33,783 bases of DNA. It comes from Chloroflexota bacterium. Lineage in GTDB: Bacteria > Chloroflexota > Dehalococcoidia > Dehalococcoidales > JACPPQ01. The stretch covers positions 1-33,783 of the forward strand of contig JACPPQ010000005.1 of the NCBI GenBank assembly GCA_016190925.1, written 5' to 3'. Below the pieces are notes generated by a model. That model saw nothing but the letters and a program-made list of their open reading frames with translations. It ran no database searches and had not been told where the DNA came from. Positions 8,144 through 15,507 of this stretch are shown here, piece by piece. Both the position numbers and the translations under genes were made by a program. Position 1 is the stretch's first letter, and each line of letters starts with the position of its first letter.

Positions 8144-8175
8144 TTGAACAATAGTACCTTATATGGTATTATAAT
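8144..8175 (+). promoter_or_regulatory. Candidate promoter of the hicAB pair
   Basis: TTGAAC at 8144-8149 and a perfect TATAAT at 8170-8175 lie just before the hicA ATG at 8185. The 20-base spacing is longer than ideal. The spacer contains an imperfect palindrome (TACCTTATATGGTA, 8156-8169) that could be a HicB operator; this is a guess. Confidence 0.35.
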
Positions 8176-8184
8176 TGCATAGAT

Positions 8185-8402
8185 ATGAGCAAGAAAGAGA
8201 AACTCGAAACCAGAATCCGAAATAATCCCAGGAGCGTCTCACTGGATGACTTCGAGACTCTTATCAGCAATTACGGGCATATCGAAAAAGGTAGCAAGCA
8301 CGCCAAAGCCAGAATTGGCAACGCTACCCTGACCTATAAAAGAGTCAACCCGATGCCGCTGAATACGTGGTTGACTTGCTTGAAATTATCGATACTCTTT
8401 AA
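8185..8402 (+). pseudogene. hicA: HicA-type toxin gene with a -1 frameshift
   Basis: The first frame (from ATG 8185) gives a HicA-like start and core, with ending motif ATLTYKRVNPM. It then drifts into unrelated sequence. Around 8350-8355 the correct reading moves to another frame, which continues AAEYVVDLLEIIDTL and stops at TAA 8400-8402, exactly ahead of the hicB SD. The join needs one missing base. HicA is an mRNA interferase with a dsRBD-like fold, and the expected G-x-S/T-H region is present as KGSKHAKA near residue 32. As read, the toxin has a wrong C-terminus (75 aa, ending at 8412) and is probably inactive. A sequencing error at this point is the main alternative. Confidence 0.6.
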
Positions 8403-8415
8403 CCGGAGGTGAAAC

Positions 8416-8814
8416 ATGGAGAAAAAAAGCCTGGAGTATTATCTGGGTCTTCCTTATACCATCACACTCAAGCGTGGTACCGGAGACGGTAAGGAATACT
8501 GGATGGCCAGGGTAGTGGAGTTACCTCATTGCATGACTCACGGTGCCACCCCTGGGGAAGCCCTCAGAGATATCGAGGATGCCAAGCGCGAATGGCTGAA
8601 ATCCAATCTCGACGCCGGCTTGACTATCCCTGAGCCTACCAGGTTCACCGGGCAATATCATCTCAGGATGCCGCCCTCACTTCATGAAGCACTGGCACTA
8701 AAGTCCGAGAGTGAGGATGTCAGCCTCAACCAGTTTATGATTACTGCCCTGGCACGGGCTGTCGGCTACGCAGAGCGGCCTGTAAAAAAGCGTAAAGCCG
8801 TCTCTAAAAAATAG
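8416..8814 (+). CDS. hicB: HicB-type antitoxin
   Basis: A 132-residue protein in two parts. The N-terminal HicB fold has YTITLKR, a YWMARVVELPHCMTHGATPGEAL core and a following amphipathic helix. The C-terminal part (from about residue 78: FTGQYHLRMPPSLHEALALKSE then SLNQFMITALARAV) is a ribbon-helix-helix DNA-binding domain. It would neutralise HicA and repress the pair's promoter. It starts 13 bases after the hicA-frame stop, behind GGAGGTGAAAC. With the toxin frameshifted, this may now be an orphan antitoxin. Confidence 0.85.
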   Translation: MEKKSLEYYLGLPYTITLKRGTGDGKEYWMARVVELPHCMTHGATPGEALRDIEDAKREWLKSNLDAGLTIPEPTRFTGQYHLRMPPSLHEALALKSESEDVSLNQFMITALARAVGYAERPVKKRKAVSKK

Positions 8815-8818
8815 ACCG

Positions 8819-8945
8819 GGAAGCTGTCAGCTTTCAGCGCTCAGCTATCAGCCCTCCCCACCATACCCTGAAGGTAAATTCCAATAACCCTTCGGCAGGC
8901 TCCTTCGACGTAGCTCAGGACAGGTCAGGGCAGGCCGAGCAAGGA
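8819..8945. repeat. Intergenic repeat debris after hicB
   Basis: 'agctgtcagctttcagcgctcagctatcagcc' type words at 8821-8853 form a short near-tandem series. They are followed at 8886-8932 by 'cccttcggcaggctc' and 'ctcaggacaggtcagggcagg', relatives of the repeats at 6760, 12360 and 15345. No gene is seen here. Confidence 0.45.
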
Positions 8946-9009
8946 TTATCATAAATTCTACACTCACAATAGACAACTTGAAAACCGTTAATGAGAGGAC
9001 TCTTGAGTC

Positions 9010-10500
9010 ATGATTCAAAGCGAAGCATTGGAAATCCTGAAAAACGGGCATAATGTATATCTCACCGGCGCTGCAGGCAGCGGAAAAACATATCTCTTGA
9101 ATGCATATATTCAATACCTCAAAGCAAACAGGGTTAACGTTGGGGTTACCGCCTCAACCGGCATTGCGGCAACGCATATGGAGGGAATTACCATTCATTC
9201 TTGGGCAGGGATTGGATTGTTGCGTACCGCCTCCGATAAGGAAATCCAAGCAATAATAGAGAACAAACGAATTGTCAAACGATTTCAAAAAACGCAGACC
9301 CTCATTATCGATGAAGTTTCTATGCTTGACGCAGACCGTCTTGACCTTTTAGAAAAAGTAGCGAGGCTTGCCAGGGGTAGTTGGGAACCCTTTGGCGGTA
9401 TGCAAGTAGTGCTTTGCGGCGATTTTTTTCAACTCCCACCCGTTGCCAAAGCGGGTGAACCTTTACCGAGGTTTGTGTATAAATCGGCGGCGTGGGAGAA
9501 CATGAATCTAAAAGTGTGTTATCTCCACGGGCAGTACCGGCAAGGAGAGGAAGAGTTTCTTAGAATGCTGAATGCAATCCGCGATGCGTCAGTCGATGAA
9601 ACGGTGGTGAGCCGTTTGCACCAATGCCGCGCCACAGCGTTTTCGCCGGACTCTTTGGGCCGCGTGGTAAGGCTTTATTCGCATAACCTTAACGTAGATT
9701 TGGAAAACAACCGCGAACTCGCAAAGCTTCCCGGAAAAGAATATGTATATCTTATGGAAATGAGCGGTATCCCGGCAATTGCCGAGTCCTTAAAAAGGGG
9801 GTGTCTTGCGCCGGAGAAGCTGGTGTTAAAAATTGGGGCTGCCGTCATGTTTGTGAAAAATAATTTTGAGCAGGGATATGTAAATGGGACTTTGGGAACG
9901 GTAGCCAGTTTTAATGAGGACGGCTTTCCGGTTATTGCCTCACTCAACGGTGACGAAATAGTTGCTGAGCCGGAAACCTGGAGTGTAGAAGAAAACGGCA
10001 AAAAACTTGCGGAGCTTAAACAAATTCCTCTGCGGCTTGCCTGGGCAATAACGGTGCATAAAAGCCAGGGGATGACGCTTGATGCCGCCCAGGTTGACCT
10101 CTCTAAATGTTTTGAGCCGGGTATGGGATACGTTGCGCTTTCACGTGTGCGTTCTCTTAAAGGACTTCGAATACTCGGGTTTAACGGGATGGCACTAAAG
10201 GTTAGCGAAGATACGCTTGCCTTCGATGAAGAGCTTAAAAAACGTTCTGAAGAAGCGCTCCGTGAGCTTGGCTCATTGCCAAAGCGAACGCCAAACGAAA
10301 AGGAACCCCCAAAAACGTATTCAGTAGAAAAAGTCAGAGAAAAATCTCCGTCTGCTTATAAAAAATGGACTGCCGACGAGGAAGCGAGTCTTGTCGCTGG
10401 TTTCCGTTCCGGCAAGTCCCCTGTCATGCTTTCAGAAATGCTCGGGCGGGAGGTCGGGGGAATTCGCTCGCGTCTGATAAAATTAGGCCTTATTGAATAG
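9010..10500 (+). CDS. PIF1-like SF1B DNA helicase with C-terminal HTH-like tail
   Basis: A 496-residue helicase of the PIF1/RecD-like group. Walker A is GAAGSGKTYLL near residues 20-30, and Walker B is LIIDEVSMLDADRLD near residues 97-110. A GDFFQLPPV motif follows near residue 137, and late motifs (AWAITVHKSQGMTLD, YVALSRVRSLKGL) are near residues 345-390. After the helicase core the tail (about 450-496) has KKWTADEEASLVAGF then SEMLGREVGGIRSRL, a SANT/HTH-like pattern that could bind DNA. It unwinds DNA 5' to 3' by family, in repair or replication. The codon use (more A/T in third position) differs from the adjacent housekeeping genes, so it may be acquired. The ATG is preceded by GAGAGGAC. 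Confidence 0.88.
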   Translation: MIQSEALEILKNGHNVYLTGAAGSGKTYLLNAYIQYLKANRVNVGVTASTGIAATHMEGITIHSWAGIGLLRTASDKEIQAIIENKRIVKRFQKTQTLIIDEVSMLDADRLDLLEKVARLARGSWEPFGGMQVVLCGDFFQLPPVAKAGEPLPRFVYKSAAWENMNLKVCYLHGQYRQGEEEFLRMLNAIRDASVDETVVSRLHQCRATAFSPDSLGRVVRLYSHNLNVDLENNRELAKLPGKEYVYLMEMSGIPAIAESLKRGCLAPEKLVLKIGAAVMFVKNNFEQGYVNGTLGTVASFNEDGFPVIASLNGDEIVAEPETWSVEENGKKLAELKQIPLRLAWAITVHKSQGMTLDAAQVDLSKCFEPGMGYVALSRVRSLKGLRILGFNGMALKVSEDTLAFDEELKKRSEEALRELGSLPKRTPNEKEPPKTYSVEKVREKSPSAYKKWTADEEASLVAGFRSGKSPVMLSEMLGREVGGIRSRLIKLGLIE

Positions 10501-10680
10501 GGTTGTCTAAATCAGACCCGATGTGCTAACTCGGCCGCGCCAGTTTGGTTTTCCTGAGTTCCTCCAACTCCCCCGATGTCGTTTGGCAACCGCTCATAGC
10601 TTGCCCCGTTTGCGGTGAACCGTTCACTTCGTGGTGACCTCAGTGGAACCAGGGCTTCACGAAGAGTCCGACCATAATTC
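10501..10680. other. 180-bp spacer with a possible decayed coding end
   Basis: No intact gene is seen. On the minus strand one frame reads GELEELRKTKLARPS and then stops (TAG near 10527). This looks like the helical C-terminus of a larger protein, but a stop and unrelated sequence lie upstream. It may be a gene remnant. GC content is clearly higher than in the AT-rich operon that follows. Confidence 0.25.
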
Positions 10681-10908
10681 TTACTGTTTATCATAGGACT
10701 TAATTTTGTTTCTTATCCACTCCCAGTCAGGGTCACCATGCTCAAAGAAGGACTTGAAATTATCCTTCAGCCACTCATAATAGTCGTCTTCCGTGTACTG
10801 GCAAAATGTTTCAACCAAGGTGCTTTTAGAAACATCCTCGGGTATCTCCAAATCTAAGTCACCAAACTCTTCATCCAGAAACTGTTCAACTACGGTTCTA
10901 TCAAGCAT
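10681..10908 (-). CDS. Small acidic hypothetical protein
   Basis: 75 residues from the ATG at 10908, which has GAGGAG six bases upstream. The product is strongly acidic and rich in aromatic residues (YTEDDYYEWLKDNF, HGDPDWEWIRNKI), with no motif I recognise. It starts 18 bases after the stop of the EVE-type nuclease gene and is the second gene of that unit. The small size, acidity and position would suit a partner or inhibitor of the nuclease, but this is inference. Confidence 0.6.
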   Translation of the reverse strand: MLDRTVVEQFLDEEFGDLDLEIPEDVSKSTLVETFCQYTEDDYYEWLKDNFKSFFEHGDPDWEWIRNKIKSYDKQ

Positions 10909-10926
10909 TTTCAACTCCTCGGATAT

Positions 10927-11904
10927 CTAGCTAAATACTACTTCTTGTAGAATGATGTCAGTTGCCTCAGTGTTGACTCTATATTTTAACAACCTTACAA
11001 CCTTCTCTTCTATTAACCTTCTTTTTTGCACATATTCAAGCACCTTATCTTGAAAGTCAAACCCAACCAATACACTTTGAACCATTTCGCCATCGCCGCC
11101 CGCAAGTTTTCTGACAAGCCAATTTTCATACTTGATAATTTGATTCAAATCCTCTTCAATGCAGGTTCCAGTTTTCAGTTCAATGCACGTGAATTTGTGG
11201 AGTATTTCAACGCCATCAACTGGTGTCACATGAGTAAGAAAAATATCCATTACCGTATTAAAAGACGTCGGTACGAAGTTTAAAAAATCATAATACTCTC
11301 CGATGAGGCTCTTTAACTTTGATTGAGCGAAAGAACGCATAAACCAAGCATTTAAATAGCCTTCTATTTTAATTCGGCCTTTCGCGTCAGTTTCAATTTT
11401 TAGTGGAAGAGGAACATTTGTGGCAGGGTATGGTTTTTGTATTAGCTTTATTGGATTGAAAACAGGATTGTTTCTGAGTAGTAGACGAATTAGCTCTTTT
11501 CCTTCTTCGGTGGTTATAGGTTGATGACTCTTTTTAGTAAAAGTCCCTAAATCGAATGTCCATATCTTACCTTTATCTCGCAAATCCAGGACATCGCTTA
11601 AGGCAATTGGCTTACGGAATTCCCTTATAGAAGGCTCAAACCTAACCCTGTAAGGATAAATCTGGTCTTTGCTTTCCCATAATTGGCGCTCATCAAAAAA
11701 TGGTCTACCCGTTGCCTTCCATAATCCATATATACCGTCATTCCTGACATAAAAGAACACAAAGTCGGACGATCTAATAGCTTCGAAACCTGCGATGATT
11801 TCTGAATTTGTACGCTCAAACGAATGAGCAATTCCGCCGTACAACCCGTGTTCAAGGCATCTCTTAAAGTTTTCTTTGCTTGCGAGGAATATATGGCTTC
11901 CCAT
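10927..11904 (-). CDS. Predicted EVE/PUA-like reader fused to a PD-(D/E)xK-like nuclease
   Basis: 325 residues. The N-terminal part (1 to about 110) reads like an EVE/PUA-fold module: HIFLASKENFKRCLE, then SDFVFFYVRNDGIYGLWKATG and YPYRVRFEP, the pattern of proteins that bind modified bases. The C-terminal part has EGYLNAWFM near 181-189, an Asp in TVMDIFLTHV (D220) and CIELKTG (E242, K244), an arrangement like the NucS/DUF91 PD-(D/E)xK core. I infer a modification-dependent (type IV-like) restriction nuclease. Domain calls are by eye. The gene is visibly AT-rich compared with tgt and aspS, a sign of horizontal transfer. The start ATG at 11904 has only a weak SD (AGGCAAGG), but a good promoter lies upstream. 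Confidence 0.65.
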   Translation of the reverse strand: MGSHIFLASKENFKRCLEHGLYGGIAHSFERTNSEIIAGFEAIRSSDFVFFYVRNDGIYGLWKATGRPFFDERQLWESKDQIYPYRVRFEPSIREFRKPIALSDVLDLRDKGKIWTFDLGTFTKKSHQPITTEEGKELIRLLLRNNPVFNPIKLIQKPYPATNVPLPLKIETDAKGRIKIEGYLNAWFMRSFAQSKLKSLIGEYYDFLNFVPTSFNTVMDIFLTHVTPVDGVEILHKFTCIELKTGTCIEEDLNQIIKYENWLVRKLAGGDGEMVQSVLVGFDFQDKVLEYVQKRRLIEEKVVRLLKYRVNTEATDIILQEVVFS

Positions 11905-11953
11905 AGTATACCTTGCCTCAAGCGCATTATTTTCGAGTTTTTTCCTTGCCGCA

Positions 11954-11984
11954 ATTATAGCATAGACTATAACCGTTAAATCAA
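11954..11984 (-). promoter_or_regulatory. Promoter of the EVE-nuclease operon
   Basis: On the minus strand TTGATT (11984-11979) and a perfect TATAAT (11959-11954) are 19 bases apart, with a TGn extended -10 (11962-11960). Transcription would begin near 11947, about 43 bases before the ATG at 11904. The promoter overlaps the end of a short upstream reading frame. Confidence 0.5.
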
Positions 11985-12110
11985 AGCCTTGCAGGTTAGG
12001 CCAATTCTAGCACTGTGACCATACTCACGCAAGAACATTCCCGTGTAAAAAATATTATCCTCTTCTTGCTTTAACTTCGCCCTCGTCCAATTCAGGAATG
12101 CCTGTCTCAT
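11976..12110 (-). CDS. Possible 44-aa remnant reading frame
   Basis: From the ATG at 12110 the minus strand reads 44 residues with protein-like composition (MRQAFLNWTRAKLKQEEDN, then FLREYGHSARIGL) to TAA at 11976. In-frame codons continue upstream for about 16 more residues (a QQCLKDNGSKVEK stretch) before a stop. The piece therefore looks like the C-terminal end of a larger, decayed protein. No family is recognised. It could also be chance. Confidence 0.3.
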   Translation of the reverse strand: MRQAFLNWTRAKLKQEEDNIFYTGMFLREYGHSARIGLTCKALI

Positions 12111-12400
12111 TTTTTCAACTTTACTTCCATTATCCTTTAAACATTGTTGAAAAACATTATTAACTTGTCACGCTCAACAAAAACCCAACTTAACAGACTT
12201 TGTTAAGTTCAAAATGCTCAAATTAGCCTCAACTTTACATAACTCTAACAACAAATATTCGTAGCTAATCAGCTTTGATTCGTTTCCCTGAAAATCAAGT
12301 TTTAGTCTTGCCCTTTGGTTCGATAGGTTCACCATGAGTGCTATGGTATACCCCCTCACTCCTTCGATAAACTCAGGACAGGTTTTATTCTCTCCTTCAG
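12111..12400. other. AT-rich spacer before aspS with a terminator-like hairpin
   Basis: No supported gene. AACTTAAC at 12187-12194 pairs with GTTAAGTT at 12202-12209 around a seven-base loop. On the minus strand it is followed by GGGTTTTTG, so it could be a minus-strand terminator. Near 12358-12380 lies 'ccttcgataaactcaggacagg', another copy of the dispersed repeat. A 61-codon minus-strand frame at 12174-12359 has no recognisable features. Confidence 0.3.
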
Positions 12401-12435
12401 GATGAATCCCTCAAGGGGCGAGAAGACTGACTCAT

Positions 12436-12464
12436 TTGAAGCTACTCCCTTAATGCGATATACT
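12436..12464 (+). promoter_or_regulatory. aspS promoter
   Basis: TTGAAG at 12436-12441, a 17-base spacer and TATACT at 12459-12464 make a good sigma-70-type promoter. Transcription would start near 12471, leaving a 33-base leader before the TTG start at 12504. This also argues against the longer frame from ATG 12402, which begins upstream of the promoter. Confidence 0.5.
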
Positions 12465-12503
12465 GTATTCTTAGCGTCTAAATTCAGTCACAGGAGCTTT
12501 CCT

Positions 12504-14297
12504 TTGCTTAAAACTCATAGCTGCGGTGAGCTTAACAAGAAGCATGTCGGTGCTCGGGTAACGCTGGCCGGGTGGGTGGACCGCCGGCGGGACCACGGCG
12601 GCCTCATTTTTATAGATTTGCGGGACAGGGAGGGCATAGTCCAGGTGGTTTTTAATCCGGAGGTAGCCAAAGAAACTCATGAGACCGCCGGAGAGTTGCG
12701 CAGCGAGTATGTAGTCCAGGCAAGCGGCGCGGTTGCCCTGCGTCCGCCGGGAACGGAGAACCCCAAACTACCCACCGGCGACGTTGAAATAATCGCGGAC
12801 AAAATCAAGATACTCAACACCTCGGAGACGCCTCCTTTTTACATCAACGAAGAGGTCGAGGTCGAGGAGAGCCTGCGCCTGAAGTACCGCTATCTCGACC
12901 TGCGGCGGAAACGGATGAAGGACAACCTTATCCTGCGCCACCGGGTGGTGAAGTTCATCCGTGACTTCCTCGATGACAGGGGATTTCTCGAAGTGGAGAC
13001 CCCCATCCTTATCAAGAGCACCCCGGAAGGCGCGCGCGACTACCTGGTGCCCAGCCGCATGCATCCCGGCAAGTTCTATGCCCTGCCCCAGTCGCCCCAG
13101 CAGCTAAAACAGTTGCTGATGGCGGCAGGCATCGAGAAGTACTTCCAGATAGCCAAGTGTTTCCGGGACGAGGACACCCGCGCCGACCGGCAGCCGGAGT
13201 TTACCCAGCTTGACCTCGAGATGAGTTTCCTGGAGCAGGAGGACATACTTGTCCTCTTCGAGGAGCTTCTTATCTCCCTGGTGGAGACCGTATGCCCTCA
13301 GAAGCGGCTGGTAAAACCCTTCCGCCGTATCAGCTATGCCGAAGCGATGGAGTGCTACGGCTCGGACAAGCCGGACTTGCGATTCGGCGTAGAGATTAAA
13401 GACCTTTCAAAAATCCTGGTCAACTCCGAGTTCACCGTCTTTCGCTCGGCCATTGCAGGTGGCGGCAGGGTCAAGGGCATCGCTGTTCCCGGATGCGCTA
13501 CTTATACGCGTGGACAGCTTGAGGAATTGAACCAGATGGCGCGCAGCCTGGGGGCGGGCGGACTGGTGACCATATCGCTGGGAATGTGTGACGGCGGGAT
13601 AGACGGACTGAGCGTGGAAATGGTCAAATCCGTCGCCAGCAAGTTCCTTTCGCTGGAGCAGGTCAAGCAAATTGCACGCGCGCTCGGCGCACGTCCGGGC
13701 GACCTTCTGCTCCTAGTTGCCGGAGACGGCGACCTGGCAAGCGTAGTCCTCGGAGGGCTGCGGACGGAGATGGGACGCCGTCTCAAGCTCGCCGACCCGA
13801 ATACAATCGTCATGGGTTTTGTCATCGACTTCCCGTTGTTCTGGTGGAACAAAGAGGTCGGGCACTGGGAGTCCATGCACCATCCTTTCACCGCACCCAG
13901 AGACGAGGACATGTGCATCCTGGACAGCGCGCCGGAAAAGGTGCACGGCAAGCACTACGATATTATTTGCAACGGGTTTGAGATTGGCGGCGGCAGCCTC
14001 AGAATCTACAATGCCGCCCTTCAGAAGAAGGTATTCAATATGCTGGGATATAAGGACGAGGAGATAATCGAGCGTTTCGGCCACATGCTGGACGCCTTCA
14101 ACCACGGCACTCCTCCACATGGCGGCATCGCCATCGGCATCGACCGGCTGGTGATGCTCCTGGCCGGAGAGGAAAGCATACGGGAGGTGATTGCCTTTCC
14201 CAAGAACCAGAGCGCAATTGATGTTTTGCTCGATGCCCCTTCACACGTCAATGAGCAGCAATTGAATGAACTTCATCTCTCTATTCGCGAGGAGTAG
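12504..14297 (+). CDS. aspS: Aspartyl-tRNA synthetase (bacterial type), TTG start
   Basis: 597 residues from TTG 12504, the normal bacterial AspRS length. It charges tRNA-Asp (or tRNA-Asp and tRNA-Asn if non-discriminating; not decidable here). The N-terminal OB-fold anticodon domain begins (M)LKTHSCGEL and includes GWVDRRRDHGG. Class II motif 2 is FRDEDTRADRQPEFTQLD, a GAD insertion domain follows, and motif 3 is GIAIGIDRLVMLLAG. The C-terminus carries VIAFPKNQSA. AGGAG at 12492-12496 lies seven bases before the TTG. An upstream in-frame ATG at 12402 would add 34 non-homologous residues, so it is rejected. The MBL-fold gene follows six bases later. Confidence 0.95.
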   Translation: MLKTHSCGELNKKHVGARVTLAGWVDRRRDHGGLIFIDLRDREGIVQVVFNPEVAKETHETAGELRSEYVVQASGAVALRPPGTENPKLPTGDVEIIADKIKILNTSETPPFYINEEVEVEESLRLKYRYLDLRRKRMKDNLILRHRVVKFIRDFLDDRGFLEVETPILIKSTPEGARDYLVPSRMHPGKFYALPQSPQQLKQLLMAAGIEKYFQIAKCFRDEDTRADRQPEFTQLDLEMSFLEQEDILVLFEELLISLVETVCPQKRLVKPFRRISYAEAMECYGSDKPDLRFGVEIKDLSKILVNSEFTVFRSAIAGGGRVKGIAVPGCATYTRGQLEELNQMARSLGAGGLVTISLGMCDGGIDGLSVEMVKSVASKFLSLEQVKQIARALGARPGDLLLLVAGDGDLASVVLGGLRTEMGRRLKLADPNTIVMGFVIDFPLFWWNKEVGHWESMHHPFTAPRDEDMCILDSAPEKVHGKHYDIICNGFEIGGGSLRIYNAALQKKVFNMLGYKDEEIIERFGHMLDAFNHGTPPHGGIAIGIDRLVMLLAGEESIREVIAFPKNQSAIDVLLDAPSHVNEQQLNELHLSIREE

Positions 14298-14303
14298 CAT
14301 GGT

Positions 14304-15248
14304 ATGGTCTACACGGAAGAAGTAGCTGAAAATGTGTACCTCATCGATGATAACCTCTATTCCGTGCCCGGCTGGGGCAGCGTCTACCTGCTCAAAGAGG
14401 ACAAGACGGCACTGATAGACAGTGGGCCCACTACCTCGATGGAAGCGGTTATCGGGGGTGTCAGAAAGCTAGGCCTCGGACTTAACGACATCGACCACAT
14501 AATCATAACCCACATTCATCTCGACCATGCGGGAGGTGCCGGCACACTCGCCGAAGAGATGCCCCGGGCGCAGGTGCTCGTTCATCACAAGGGTGCAAGG
14601 CACATGGTGAGTCCTGAGAGGCTGCTTAAGGGTGTAGTCGAGGCGCAGGGCCAGGATATGATGGTGAAGTGCGGAAAAGTTGTGCCAATCGACCAGGAAC
14701 GGGTAAAATCAATATATGGGGATGATGTCCTAGAGCTTAGCCCGAGACAGGTACTGAAATTCATCGATGCCCCGGGACACGCCCCGCACGAGCTATGCAT
14801 CCATGAGAGCCGGAACAACGGCCTGTTCACCGGCGACGCCCTGGGGGTGTGCGTGGGGCCGGGCGATGGCATTTTGCTGCCGGTTACCGCACCACCGAAT
14901 TTCGACCTTGAGCAGTTTATCAGCACGATTGAAAGGTTGATGGATTTGGACGCATCCTGTCTCTACTTCGCCCATTTCTGCAGGAGAGAGAAGGCGCAAG
15001 AAAACATGCAGTTGTGCATCAGCAAGCTTGAAGATTGGAATACCGTGATTGCAGAGACGCTGGAAAAAGAAGGCCTCGATACCGCCGCGAAGAAAATTTC
15101 CGCACTCGAAATAGCAGACCTGGAGCCGTTAAAGAAGGATTCTTCTTATCAAAGGCTGTATAAGTATATGGTTGATACCAGGACTCCCGTCTCCATTAGT
15201 GGCACCGGATTCGTTAAATACTATCGAGAGAAGCATGGGATAAGATAA
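14304..15248 (+). CDS. Metallo-beta-lactamase-fold hydrolase
   Basis: 314 residues. The metal-binding motif THIHLDHAGG (HxHxDH) is near residues 69-78, followed by the usual later ligands in DAPGHAPHELC near residue 156 and FTGDALG near residue 175 (Asp). A His in YFAHFC near 230 could be the last ligand. The C-terminal 70 residues are helical and charged, as in glyoxalase-II/RNase-J-unrelated small MBL hydrolases. The substrate is unknown. The ATG lies six bases after the aspS stop, and the aspS end (GAGGAG) serves as its SD, so the genes are co-transcribed. Confidence 0.85.
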   Translation: MVYTEEVAENVYLIDDNLYSVPGWGSVYLLKEDKTALIDSGPTTSMEAVIGGVRKLGLGLNDIDHIIITHIHLDHAGGAGTLAEEMPRAQVLVHHKGARHMVSPERLLKGVVEAQGQDMMVKCGKVVPIDQERVKSIYGDDVLELSPRQVLKFIDAPGHAPHELCIHESRNNGLFTGDALGVCVGPGDGILLPVTAPPNFDLEQFISTIERLMDLDASCLYFAHFCRREKAQENMQLCISKLEDWNTVIAETLEKEGLDTAAKKISALEIADLEPLKKDSSYQRLYKYMVDTRTPVSISGTGFVKYYREKHGIR

Positions 15249-15420
15249 CTCAAAGCTCAAAAAGCAAAAGTCAAAACTACAACAAAAAAATTAAAAGTTT
15301 AACAATTGAGGCAAAAAGTATTTAGCTATTAAACCGAAGGCTCAGGGCTTGTCTCGTATCCTATGTCGAGTACAGGACAGTTTTGATACGGTGATTAAGC
15401 GAGTGACATCTTGAGCTTCA
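15249..15420. repeat. Intergenic repeat debris between the MBL gene and tig
   Basis: 15247-15300 repeats the AT-rich arm words found at 3310-3356 ('aactcaaagctcaaaa', 'aaaagtcaaaac'). 15340-15380 carries 'ggctcagggcttg' and 'gagtacaggacag', relatives of the repeats at 1-67 and 8886-8932. No gene is seen. Confidence 0.45.
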
Positions 15421-15431
15421 CCCTCACCTAG

Positions 15432-15462
15432 CCTCTCCCATCAAGGGAGAGGGATATTTTTC
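15432..15462 (+). terminator. Terminator-like hairpin after the aspS-MBL unit
   Basis: CCTCTCCC (15432-15439) pairs perfectly with GGGAGAGG (15445-15452) across a five-base loop and is followed by GATATTTTTC. It would end the aspS-MBL transcript 45 bases before tig. The 'cctctcccatcaagggagagg' wording is also widespread as a REP-like palindrome, so it may be a repeat serving as a terminator. Confidence 0.55.
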
Positions 15463-15507
15463 AGGAATAGGGATTTTTGCAAGTCATTACTCACAAACGG
15501 AGGAAAG

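Noticed and set aside
10512-10694. 60-codon minus-strand reading frame
   Set aside because: No SD or motif; a different frame of the same stretch looks more like decayed coding sequence.
12174-12359. 61-codon minus-strand reading frame before aspS
   Set aside because: No recognisable features, and its end lies in a hairpin and T-tract.
12402-12503. Longer aspS start at ATG 12402
   Set aside because: The aspS promoter lies inside this stretch and the added 34 residues do not look like AspRS; TTG 12504 has a good SD.
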